The notes under the pieces: generated by a model
Database searches by the model: none
What the model was told of the DNA's origin: nothing
The model's input: only the letters and a program-made list of their open reading frames with translations
Made by a program: the position numbers and the translations under genes
From: an uncultured Eggerthella sp.
GTDB lineage: Bacteria; Actinomycetota; Coriobacteriia; Coriobacteriales; Eggerthellaceae
Reading direction: 5' to 3'
DNA length: 22,286 bases
Assembly (NCBI GenBank): GCA_900542265.1
Contig: UQML01000031.1
Location: 1-22,286 of the forward strand
Shown: piece after piece, positions 8,085-14,350 of the stretch
Layout of the letters: every line of letters starts with the position of its first letter
Numbering within the stretch: the stretch's first letter is position 1

Positions 8085-8135
8085 CCTCCTCTGGACTTAC
8101 GGCTCCGGGCGCTGAAGGCAACCCCGGAACAGGAA
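8085..8135 (-). promoter_or_regulatory. Candidate S6:S18-binding leader of the rpsF mRNA
   Basis: In the minus-strand transcript a hairpin with TCCGGG/CCCGGA arms (8123-8128 and 8104-8109, loop 13 bases) is followed directly by AGCCG, then the ribosome site of rpsF. A hairpin with unpaired CCG next to the stem, just before rpsF, is the form of the known S6:S18 autoregulatory leader in many bacteria. The assignment rests on position and this partial motif only. Confidence 0.45.
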
Positions 8136-8664
8136 TAGCCTAGCAATAATAGCACTAAATCAAGAATTGCTTGCCTAAACTTTTGCCACTGGTTCTTTTA
8201 CCAACCAGATTTCCATATTCTTTTCCCTATTCCATTCAATAATCTCGTCCGACAGTCTCATCCGACCGTCTTAGCTAACAATCTCATCGATAGATTCAAC
8301 ATTGCTTGCCCATGCTGGAATCTACTCTACGCCGTCCTTCTCAAACGAATTACAGCAGCATCTGAGTCCCATCTAACACGGATCTCAACAAACGCTCAAC
8401 TCAGTTTTAATGTAATCGAGAGATATCCTTTGGCAGGCGCGCGCAGTATAATTCTTGTCACGCAAGATCCTGGCTACCTGTTTTAAAAAGTCGTTTGGGA
8501 TTTTCGAGCCAGTCATTTTCGCTTTTGTCATGTACGTAATAATGCTTATAGTTCACGACAAGATGGAGAGAACCGCAGAATTAGGTATTGCTCTGCACGT
8601 ATTAGCTACGTTACGTGTCGACCTTAAAAGTCTATGACTGAAGACAAATCTAAAGAAAAGCTGC
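8136..8664. other. Gene-free spacer upstream of the rpsF operon
   Basis: About 530 bases between the small membrane-protein gene and the rpsF leader. The only open frame is a 60-codon TTG-started one on the plus strand (8455-8637) without a ribosome site, so it is not called. AT-rich tracts should contain the rpsF promoter, but no clear -35/-10 pair was found. No tRNA, hairpin terminator or dispersed-element copy was seen. Confidence 0.5.
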
Positions 8665-8994
8665 TTAGTAATGATGGTGTTTCGTGCGATTGAAAAGCGC
8701 AATAACAATACCAGCAACAACTACAGCACCTACAACACCAACAACTACGATAACAGGAGCTGTTTCTGAAGTTGGATTAGCAGCGAGAGGCGTCGCGTCA
8801 TCAGCGATAGTTTCCGCTTCAACTACACTATCGGCTTCCAAAACCTCAACTTGACTTGCATTAGCAACAGAACGGTTATCAGAGGAAGCGCTTGTAATAC
8901 CCACTACGCCAAGCGTTACAAAGGCAGCGAAAAGAACAGCCAACGCGCCTGAAACTAGCCTGAAAAGCAAGGTATGTTGTGTGCGTTCGGTCAT
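8665..8994 (-). CDS. Small secreted or membrane protein of unknown function
   Basis: A 109-residue protein not recognised as a family member. The N-terminus has a positive start and a hydrophobic stretch ending in small residues (about 10-37, LVSGALAVLFAAFVTLGVVG), a signal peptide or signal anchor. A polar, acidic middle (about 38-78) follows, then a second hydrophobic helix (about 80-102) and a short RTKHHHY tail. This is the architecture of a small single-pass protein with an exported middle. ATG at 8994 is preferred over the GTG at 9003 because AAGGCGGGTGAT fits the anti-Shine-Dalgarno sequence just before it. Confidence 0.7.
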   Translation of the reverse strand: MTERTQHTLLFRLVSGALAVLFAAFVTLGVVGITSASSDNRSVANASQVEVLEADSVVEAETIADDATPLAANPTSETAPVIVVVGVVGAVVVAGIVIALFNRTKHHHY

Positions 8995-9087
8995 GGAAAT
9001 CACCCGCCTTTAATCCACTGTCCATGATACTAGAAGGAAGGGCGCCTTGGAAAGGCTCTCAGAGCTTTTTTATTATTTAATTACTCC

Positions 9088-10134
9088 CTAGTCGCTAGCA
9101 AAACTCCCATAAAAAAGCTTCTTGTGCAGTGCGATTCTTTTGCTGTTCGGCTCACTACGAAAACGGTGCCCAAGATGCTTACAAATTATTTTCATTTGCT
9201 TATTAAACAGTTCGAAATTCTTGCATTGCTTAGTAGTTAGCGTAAACACGGCAATTCCCTTTGAAAGCAATTCGTTTCTACGCACGGCATCACGAGATAT
9301 ATTGTCATTTGAATTATGAAAAGCAAGCGAATCGTATTCCACGGCAAACTTATAATCGTGCCAATAAAAATCGCATACGCGTTTATCTACATTAACACTA
9401 GAAACCTGAGAAAAATCAATACTATGATTTAGCTTTGGGTGAGGCAAACCATAACCACCATAACGGGAAGGAGTAACAAACATCATCGCAACTCGTGACT
9501 CCATTGGGGATGCCGAGTAGTCGAGAATATTTGCAGCAACTTTATGTGCTTTCTGTAAACCGTACGATTTATCTTGATTATCCAAGTATTTTTTAAGCGA
9601 TGTCGCAGACATAACGGGATTCACGTCATACCGAATATCGACCACTTCAATACCTTTTGCTACTCCCAAAAAGTTTTTCTTTGTCTCATCAAGATACGCA
9701 TATGTCCCACATAGCTCATACGCTAAAAGCGTTAAATCTGTCTCTGAAAGACATTGCGACATTTGAACAATTAAAGCTTCTGGCCTCGCAACAAATATAC
9801 GCGGAGCCACTCTTATAAAACTATTTGTCTGCATTTTCAGCCCATAACACATAATGCGCTTTGAGCGAGCTCTATTTTCAGGAAGACAATTACAACGGAT
9901 CGGCTCATCCATACATTGCGAATTGAAAACTCCCATCTTTTCAAAAAGATTTACGCTGGGCACATCTGAACTTGTCGGAACAATACTGCTTATCTTTCTG
10001 TTTGATATGGCCTCTTTTAGCGATCGCAACAATATCGCATCTTGCGAGTTCGCTAAAATCTGAGTATCGCAACCTAACAAGCGGGCTCTTCTAATCAATT
10101 GCAGTGCAGTATGGTGACTTAAGAAAATATTCAT
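9088..10134 (-). CDS. DUF559/Vsr-type nuclease-fold domain protein
   Basis: The last ~140 residues have the pattern of DUF559, a PD-(D/E)XK-like fold related to very-short-patch-repair endonucleases. An early Glu (MESRV) is followed by CDFYWHDYKFAVEYDS with the Asp and Glu-x-Asp pair, then His, then RDAVRRNELLSKGIAVFTLT. The N-terminal ~200 residues are unrecognised; they may act in DNA recognition as in AbiEi-like or VapC-independent families, but that is speculation. It stands alone with no methylase or antitoxin beside it. ATG at 10134 matches a natural N-terminus (MNIFLSHHTALQL); a TTG at 10149 has TAAGG 6 bases upstream and is an alternative start. Catalytic activity is not proven by the sequence. 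Confidence 0.6.
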   Translation of the reverse strand: MNIFLSHHTALQLIRRARLLGCDTQILANSQDAILLRSLKEAISNRKISSIVPTSSDVPSVNLFEKMGVFNSQCMDEPIRCNCLPENRARSKRIMCYGLKMQTNSFIRVAPRIFVARPEALIVQMSQCLSETDLTLLAYELCGTYAYLDETKKNFLGVAKGIEVVDIRYDVNPVMSATSLKKYLDNQDKSYGLQKAHKVAANILDYSASPMESRVAMMFVTPSRYGGYGLPHPKLNHSIDFSQVSSVNVDKRVCDFYWHDYKFAVEYDSLAFHNSNDNISRDAVRRNELLSKGIAVFTLTTKQCKNFELFNKQMKIICKHLGHRFRSEPNSKRIALHKKLFYGSFASD

Positions 10135-10228
10135 AGGTCTACCATACAAAGAGAACCTTAATGAGATTACAGCCTGATCTTATTTAGTTCTTATTTCAAA
10201 CTATGCTCGACATTTTTTCCGCTCAATT

Positions 10229-10399
10229 TGACGAAATAAGACTTTGCGCGAGGGTACATTCTCTTGACAGTCCTATCGTCTTTTTAAACGAGTGTAAAAT
10301 CCTCACAGAAGGTACCGATTTTGTCACGAAATACCTGATAATGCTCTCTATCAGACTCAATCCCCCACAACCATCCTCACCCAAAGTCTAATCTCGTCA
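10229..10399 (+). repeat. 171-bp dispersed element with inverted ends, copy 1
   Basis: The left end (10229-10255, TGACGAAATAAGACTTTG...) and right end (10373-10399) are imperfect inverted repeats, 22 of 27 positions matching. An internal third copy of the same motif is at 10300-10326. Positions 10296-10346 match the reverse complement of 17278-17328 at 47 of 51 bases. The whole element is the same length and spacing as the copy at 17225-17395. It lies between the starts of the nuclease-fold gene and the terminator of the acidic hypothetical gene. Within 10135-10691 the remaining contents are this element, the terminator at 10474-10507 and the 16-bp repeat at 10602-10644. Confidence 0.8.
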
Positions 10400-10473
10400 C
10401 AAACAGCCTAAATATTAAAAATAAGTGAAGTTTTATGGGTTGGTAACACGAATCACCTTCACCTCGCGCACAT

Positions 10474-10507
10474 AAAAAAGCTCCGCACCTTTTCCTTGAT
10501 GCGGAGC
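10474..10507 (-). terminator. Rho-independent terminator of the acidic hypothetical gene
   Basis: An 8-bp GC-rich stem (10480-10487 GCTCCGCA with 10500-10507 TGCGGAGC), a 12-base loop, then a six-T run on the minus strand (10474-10479). It is 185 bases past the stop codon, with repeat DNA in between. Confidence 0.85.
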
Positions 10508-10601
10508 GCAAAACCCTTATTTAATTTTTACTCGCAGCAACCCACGAAGCAACCCACGGCAGCCTTCAACACGAAACGACCTGCAATAAAAAACCTAGCT
10601 C

Positions 10602-10644
10602 GCGTTACTCGCCCTTCGCGTTACTCGCCCTTCGCGTCACCCGC
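10602..10644. repeat. 16-bp tandem repeat in a 3' untranslated region
   Basis: GCGTTACTCGCCCTTC occurs at 10602-10617 and again at 10618-10633, followed by a partial third copy. It lies between the stop at 10692 and the terminator at 10474-10507. Neighbouring DNA (10530-10560) holds a looser GCAACCCACG repeat. Confidence 0.85.
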
Positions 10645-10691
10645 AACCCCGGGCTCGTCACCCGCACAACCTCGGCCGCAGCACCCGCGCC

Positions 10692-11306
10692 CTAGGCTTC
10701 ATCTTTCTCAGCAGCTTCAGCAGCCGCTGCAGCTTCAGCCTCTTCAGCCATCGCAACAATATCATCAACGGTATATGATGCCGCTGTCTTTGCCGCGGCC
10801 TCACCAGCAACATCAACAACGGAAGCAGCAGGATCTGCCGTAGGATCAAGCGACCCTTCCATGTCCAGCTCAAGCTTCAAGCCCTCCATAAAATTAGGAG
10901 CAGGGCCAACATAGACAATCTCGCGATCAATCCCTTTATCATCATACAAGTACGCAAATGCATAGCCTGCTTCTTCACCAGGCAAACCACCCTCAGCGAT
11001 CAGCGCATCACGCATTCCCGCCTCAGTATCAATGTAGCCGTCATAGCAGAATGCATACGCCGTAGCACCACGCGCACCTTGCACTTCTTTGCGTGCTGCC
11101 AAGAAACATTCCTCAGCGTTGTCACCAGGATGGGTCTCAATGAACAAGTTCTCCTTGACAGCAAGACCGGTGAAAGGAATTACGTCCTCGCCGGCCTCCA
11201 TCTTGTCAGCGGCCTCGTCTAAAACCACCTTGATGACTGCCTTCAGCACATCCTCAATATCCTCAGTCGGCGCATTATGTTCTGCATCTACCATACGATC
11301 AGCCAT
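10692..11306 (-). CDS. Acidic conserved-looking protein of unknown function
   Basis: A soluble 204-residue protein, not recognised. It has no signal peptide or membrane segment. A compact central part (about 40-140) has mixed aromatic and hydrophobic content (VIPFTGLAVKENLFIE, ATAYAFCYDGYIDTE, AGYAFAYLYDDKGIDREIVY), while the C-terminal ~50 residues are Ala/Glu-rich (EAEAAAAAEAAEKDEA), similar in style to the L9 tail. AGGAG is 6 bases before the ATG at 11306; the GTG codon directly before it is too close to that site. A 15-bp perfect tandem duplication lies in the upstream region. Confidence 0.75.
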   Translation of the reverse strand: MADRMVDAEHNAPTEDIEDVLKAVIKVVLDEAADKMEAGEDVIPFTGLAVKENLFIETHPGDNAEECFLAARKEVQGARGATAYAFCYDGYIDTEAGMRDALIAEGGLPGEEAGYAFAYLYDDKGIDREIVYVGPAPNFMEGLKLELDMEGSLDPTADPAASVVDVAGEAAAKTAASYTVDDIVAMAEEAEAAAAAEAAEKDEA

Positions 11307-11370
11307 CACAAGCTCCTATCGTCGTTCATATGTCGTTTGTATGCCTTTCATAGCACAATTATGTGCGTAT

Positions 11371-11400
11371 GGTTCTTTCGTTGTTGGTTCTTTCGTTGTT
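11371..11400. repeat. Perfect 15-bp tandem duplication upstream of a start
   Basis: GGTTCTTTCGTTGTT occurs twice without a mismatch at 11371-11385 and 11386-11400, about 65-95 bases before the ATG at 11306. It could alter promoter spacing or be a protein-binding site; no promoter pair was placed with confidence. Confidence 0.9.
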
Positions 11401-11453
11401 TGTATTTCTATGAGTGTAGCGGCTCACCTATAAGGTGGCGATTAGGTTATGCG

Positions 11454-12323
11454 CTAACGCAAGATCACGCTAGGTCGGCGGCGCGGAGCGGTGCGTTCAA
11501 AAACCACATCAGGATATCCAACTAACATACATGCAGCAAGCGGCTTGCCTACCTCCCGATCAAGAAATATGCATGCTTGAGGAAGCATTTCAATTGCGCG
11601 GCGCAAATAGCCGTTATAAAGCACTCCAAGCTCTACAGTGCTCGCCGCAATCTCAATAGCGCCTGCTGCAAGACCTCCATCAAGGGGATCAGCGGACTCG
11701 ATACAGAGTACGGCGGGTGCATTCCTAAACAGATAGTCTTCTTTTCCCTTGTCAAAATTGTCCAACATGCGGCCGATCGTCTGGTAATCAGCAGGCAAGG
11801 TTTTGTGTTGCGCTTCAGCTTGTAGGGAAGTTTTCCTGTATGCCTCGTGAAGCGCACTCCAAACAATATCTTTAAACTCTTGCAGCTGATTCTGAATGAT
11901 ATAGAACCTATTTTGCTGCGTATTTTTCACAGTAGGCATATGTCCACCCACTTCGACCGTAAGCATATGCCAAATCTCATGAGGAATAGTTTGCCCTGCA
12001 AAATTTCTAATAGAACGCCTAAACTTCACCGTATTCACTACATTTTGAGTCGGAAGATCAAACGTTTTAGGATTGTAAGCCACTAACTCTTCTTGATAGT
12101 ACGGATTACGTGGCGCCGCCTCAGGACAGATAGCAACACATTGTCCACACAAGAAACACTCATGGAGCACCTTTGCCTTGCGGACGTTATCTCCGATTGT
12201 GCTCGTTTGTCTATCTCCTCCTTGCTCTGCATTGTCATACGCAACCATTTCGATGTTGTGCGCCACACAATTTGCAGCGCAAGCACCACAACCAATGCAT
12301 TTGTCCTCATCAATCTCAATCAC
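11454..12323 (-). CDS. Nitroreductase family protein fused to a 2[4Fe-4S] ferredoxin domain
   Basis: The N-terminus is a bacterial ferredoxin with two cluster motifs: CIGCGACAANC (Cys 9, 12, 15, 19) and CFLCGQCVAICP (about 60-71). An FMN-dependent nitroreductase domain follows, starting at KFRRSIRNFAGQTIP and running to the end, with the GGLAAGAIEIAASTVELG helix typical of the family. Such fusions pass electrons from ferredoxin-type clusters to FMN to reduce nitro or quinone compounds; the real substrate cannot be read here. GTG at 12323 is the chosen start because GGGGAGGAG stands 6 bases before it; the longer frame from 12359 runs through that ribosome site. It is divergent from the NifX-like gene, with 176 bases between the starts. 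Confidence 0.88.
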   Translation of the reverse strand: MIEIDEDKCIGCGACAANCVAHNIEMVAYDNAEQGGDRQTSTIGDNVRKAKVLHECFLCGQCVAICPEAAPRNPYYQEELVAYNPKTFDLPTQNVVNTVKFRRSIRNFAGQTIPHEIWHMLTVEVGGHMPTVKNTQQNRFYIIQNQLQEFKDIVWSALHEAYRKTSLQAEAQHKTLPADYQTIGRMLDNFDKGKEDYLFRNAPAVLCIESADPLDGGLAAGAIEIAASTVELGVLYNGYLRRAIEMLPQACIFLDREVGKPLAACMLVGYPDVVFERTAPRRRPSVILR

Positions 12324-12384
12324 AACAAACTCCTCCCCGAACACCGCTTGCCGCATCACTTGCCGTCCCTCTTGCTACACCCTC

Positions 12385-12413
12385 TTGATAACAGTACCGC
12401 TTCTTGTTACTAG
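12385..12413 (+). promoter_or_regulatory. Candidate promoter of the NifX-like gene with a 10-bp palindrome
   Basis: TTGATA (12385-12390) and TACTAG (12408-12413) are 17 bases apart, 87 bases before the start. The -10 overlaps a perfect palindrome, TTACTAGTAA (12407-12416), in the region shared with the divergent nitroreductase gene. It could be an operator, but this is only a sequence resemblance. Confidence 0.35.
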
Positions 12414-12499
12414 TAAATAGACAAAACAATAGACAAATAAAAACGCAAAACAAAGACACAAACAAGCTTAAAACAAACGCAGCTGTTGAAAGGAACATC

Positions 12500-12865
12500 A
12501 TGAAAATTGCCATCCCTAGCGAAAGCAATACTGGCTTCGATAGTATCCGAAGCGGTCACTTTGGCCACGCACCTTATTTCACCCTTGTCACCTACACTGA
12601 CGATATGGACATTGAAAACGTTGAATCCATCCAAAATGTTGATCACGATGCCGTTGGTTGCGGAGGCGTGATTGATTTTGTTTCTAGCCTTAATGTCGAT
12701 GGGATTCTCGCAGCAGGCATGGGCATGCCTCCTTTCACTCGTTTCACCAATCAAGGAGTGAAGGTCTATTCGGACACTACTGAACCAAATGTTGGCAAAG
12801 TGGCTCAGATGTTTGCGGAAGGCAAAGTTGCGCTCATGGATCCAAGTGCTGCATGTCGCCACTAG
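12500..12865 (+). CDS. NifX/NifB-type dinitrogenase iron-molybdenum cofactor domain protein
   Basis: A 121-residue single-domain protein of the NifX-like superfamily, whose members hold iron-sulfur or iron-molybdenum cofactor intermediates. The family pattern is clear: an N-terminal strand MKIAIPSES, SGHFGHAPYFTLV, then VGCGGVIDFVSSLNVDGILAAGMGMPPF and a Val-Lys-Val-Tyr strand. No nitrogenase gene is nearby, so a role in fixation is unlikely; a role in iron-sulfur handling for the divergent ferredoxin fusion is a guess. AAAGGA lies 7 bases before the ATG. The frame is open further left, without a ribosome site. Confidence 0.88.
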   Translation: MKIAIPSESNTGFDSIRSGHFGHAPYFTLVTYTDDMDIENVESIQNVDHDAVGCGGVIDFVSSLNVDGILAAGMGMPPFTRFTNQGVKVYSDTTEPNVGKVAQMFAEGKVALMDPSAACRH

Positions 12866-12880
12866 ACATTCTGATAGCCC

Positions 12881-12964
12881 CTATTTAAGCCCTTGTATTT
12901 AGAGCATCATATTTAGGCTCCCATATTTAGGCTCCCATATTTAAGCTAACCTATTTGAAGCTCT
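12881..12964 (+). repeat. 14-bp tandem repeat after the NifX-like stop codon
   Basis: CATATTTAGGCTCC occurs at 12908-12921 and 12922-12935, and as CATATTTAAGCTAA at 12936-12949, with looser copies on both sides (CTATTTAAGCCC, CTATTTGAAGCTC). It sits between the stop at 12865 and the terminator at 12981, so in the 3' untranslated region. Confidence 0.8.
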
Positions 12965-12980
12965 CTTATCAGCACCTAAC

Positions 12981-13025
12981 AAGTGCCAAGGAAATCTTAT
13001 CGACTCCTTGGCACTTATAGTTTTT
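12981..13025 (+). terminator. Rho-independent terminator of the NifX-like gene
   Basis: A perfect 12-bp stem (12981-12992 AAGTGCCAAGGA with 13005-13016) with a 12-base loop, followed after ATAG by five T (13021-13025). Confidence 0.8.
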
Positions 13026-13096
13026 ACGCTACACCCACTTTCAATGTTTGGAGCCCTGCAAAGATTTGACGATGGAAGTAAGGTTCATTTATATAT

Positions 13097-13771
13097 TTAA
13101 TTACCTTTGATTCTTTTAATCTCTTTTTCAAAATCGTTTTCGTATGTTCGATCCTGAATTACCTGGAACTTTCTAAATTCTTCTTTTGCCTTAGCATCAG
13201 CCTGCTTTTTACTGCGTGCACCTTTATGTTTTAGAACCGAACGTCTATTGAACTCCAAGAAATCAAAGCTACATTCTTGAAAGATGTCAGTAATCTTTTG
13301 GTAGGCACGTCTCTCGCTTGCACGTATATCACGAATTCTGACTAGTAATTCATCAAAATAATCCTTACCAAAAGGTGCACCATTTTTGAGCATATCGTCA
13401 TTAAGCACAAATCCCTTAACGATATATTCCTTAAGAGTGGCTGTAGCCCATTGTCTGAACCGCGTTGCTTGCTTTGAATTAACTCGGTATCCAACAGCGA
13501 TAACTGCATCAAGGTTGTAAAAGTTAGTTGGCTTTTTATTAAATTCAGAAATCCTGAATTTAATCATAGATTCACTTTTAATCAGCTCTTCTTCATCATA
13601 AATATTTGAGAGATGCATGCTTACGTTAGATGGCGTTGTTCCAAACAACTGCGCTATCTCTGTCTGTGTCAACCAAAACGTCTCATTGAGGTATCGCACC
13701 TCAACTGGCACATTACTAATGCCATCTTGGTAAAGGATAATCTCCGCCTTTATTGGTTCTTCTTCATTCAT
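13097..13771 (-). CDS. RhuM family protein, apparently internally shortened
   Basis: Resembles the RhuM (virulence-associated) family found on genomic islands, whose function is not established. The N-terminal part is classical: VEVRYLNETFWLTQTEIAQLF (a helix-turn-helix-like region), TTPSNVSMHLSNIYDEEEL, FYNLDAVIAVGYRVNS, RFRQWATATLKEYIVKGF and IRDIRASERRAYQKITDIF. The family's C-terminal block (EEFRKFQVIQDRTYENDFEKEIKRI) follows after only ~35 residues, whereas family members usually have about 110 more there. The 224 residues therefore look like an in-frame internal deletion; this judgement comes from memory of the family, without an alignment. ATG at 13771 has AAGGGG 9 bases upstream. Confidence 0.8.
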   Translation of the reverse strand: MNEEEPIKAEIILYQDGISNVPVEVRYLNETFWLTQTEIAQLFGTTPSNVSMHLSNIYDEEELIKSESMIKFRISEFNKKPTNFYNLDAVIAVGYRVNSKQATRFRQWATATLKEYIVKGFVLNDDMLKNGAPFGKDYFDELLVRIRDIRASERRAYQKITDIFQECSFDFLEFNRRSVLKHKGARSKKQADAKAKEEFRKFQVIQDRTYENDFEKEIKRIKGN

Positions 13772-13866
13772 ATCTATCACCCCTTAATCCCATCGAATTC
13801 AACAGGACTCTATTCACGTAGTAGCGCTCCTAGTAAGTTTTAGCGAACAGCATCAAATGTTATTAA

Positions 13867-13900
13867 ATAAAAAACCCGCTCTGAACAGGCAAAACGGGTT
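13867..13900 (-). terminator. Terminator of tRNA-Ser(CGA)
   Basis: AACCCG (13873-13878) pairs with CGGGTT (13895-13900), with a 16-base loop and a T-rich run on the minus strand (13867-13874). It lies 9 bases past the tRNA 3' end. Confidence 0.75.
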
Positions 13901-13908
13901 GGAAACTC

Positions 13909-14001
13909 TGGCGGAAGGAGAGGGATTTGAACCCTCGTTACCGGGAGTGCCGGTAAAACGGTTTTCGAGACCGCCGCATTCAGCCGCTCTGCCATCCTTC
14001 C
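13909..14001 (-). tRNA. tRNA-Ser, anticodon CGA
   Basis: A 93-base class II tRNA. Acceptor arms GGAAGGA/TCCTTCC, discriminator G and encoded CCA (13909-13911) are present. The anticodon loop CTCGAAA (13963-13969) gives CGA, reading UCG. A long variable arm (TTACCGGCACTCCCGGTAA region) and the T-loop GTTCAAATC complete the serine type. Confidence 0.97.
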
Positions 14002-14043
14002 AAAGGTATTCAATTGTATGCCGATGAGGCCATCTTAGAGCAC

Positions 14044-14089
14044 GTACATTTGCAAATGTCCCATGCAAGTGCATTTGCAAATGTCCCAT
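14044..14089. repeat. Two copies of a 21-bp repeat, each holding a 12-bp palindrome
   Basis: GTRCATTTGCAAATGTCCCAT occurs at 14044-14064 and 14069-14089, 25 bases apart. Each includes the perfect palindrome CATTTGCAAATG. They lie 43-88 bases upstream of tRNA-Ser(CGA) on the minus strand, where an operator or activator site would be expected. TACAAT at about 14012-14017 is a possible -10 for the tRNA. Confidence 0.8.
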
Positions 14090-14139
14090 TCGGATTCAGT
14101 AGTCATCCTAAACCCGATAGCATCAGCACCCATCAGCTT

Positions 14140-14167
14140 AAAAACAAAACGCCCTTGCCGGGCGTTT
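14140..14167 (-). terminator. Terminator of tRNA-Ser(GGA)
   Basis: A perfect 8-bp stem (14147-14154 AAACGCCC with 14160-14167 GGGCGTTT) and a 5-base loop, followed on the minus strand by TGTTTTT. It ends 10 bases past the tRNA. Confidence 0.85.
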
Positions 14168-14176
14168 GGAATTTTC

Positions 14177-14269
14177 TGGCGGAGAGATGGGGATTCGAAC
14201 CCCAGATACGCTTTTGGCGTATACACGATTTCCAATCGTGCTCCTTAAGCCAGACTCGGACATCTCTCC
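14177..14269 (-). tRNA. tRNA-Ser, anticodon GGA
   Basis: A 93-base class II tRNA. Acceptor arms GGAGAGA/TCTCTCC, discriminator G and encoded CCA (14177-14179) are present. The anticodon loop TTGGAAA gives GGA, reading UCC/UCU. The long variable arm (ATACGCCAAAAGCGTAT) and T-loop GTTCGAATC fit serine. Its own promoter and terminator surround it. Confidence 0.97.
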
Positions 14270-14322
14270 TTGTTTGACCCATGCACATCCACGTATTGCG
14301 CAGACACTACATGCGACCAAGA

Positions 14323-14350
14323 ATTATAGCAAATTAGTACGCGCTGACAA
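14323..14350 (-). promoter_or_regulatory. Promoter of tRNA-Ser(GGA)
   Basis: On the minus strand TTGTCA (14345-14350) and TATAAT (14323-14328) are 16 bases apart, about 50 bases before the tRNA. The -35 lies inside the last codons of the upstream ABC gene. Confidence 0.7.

Noticed and set aside
8455..8637. 60-codon plus-strand frame in the spacer upstream of rpsF
   Set aside because: TTG start, no ribosome site and no recognisable features beyond a hydrophobic stretch.
10203..10391. 62-codon plus-strand frame over the dispersed element
   Set aside because: The second copy of the element is on the other strand and the frame has no ribosome site; the sequence is better explained as a non-coding repeat.
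12410..12862. 150-codon minus-strand open frame opposite the NifX-like gene
   Set aside because: The plus-strand protein matches a known family with a ribosome site, while this product has none of these features.
13853..14320. Small open frames across the tRNA-Ser genes
   Set aside because: They translate tRNA and terminator sequence and overlap clear RNA genes.
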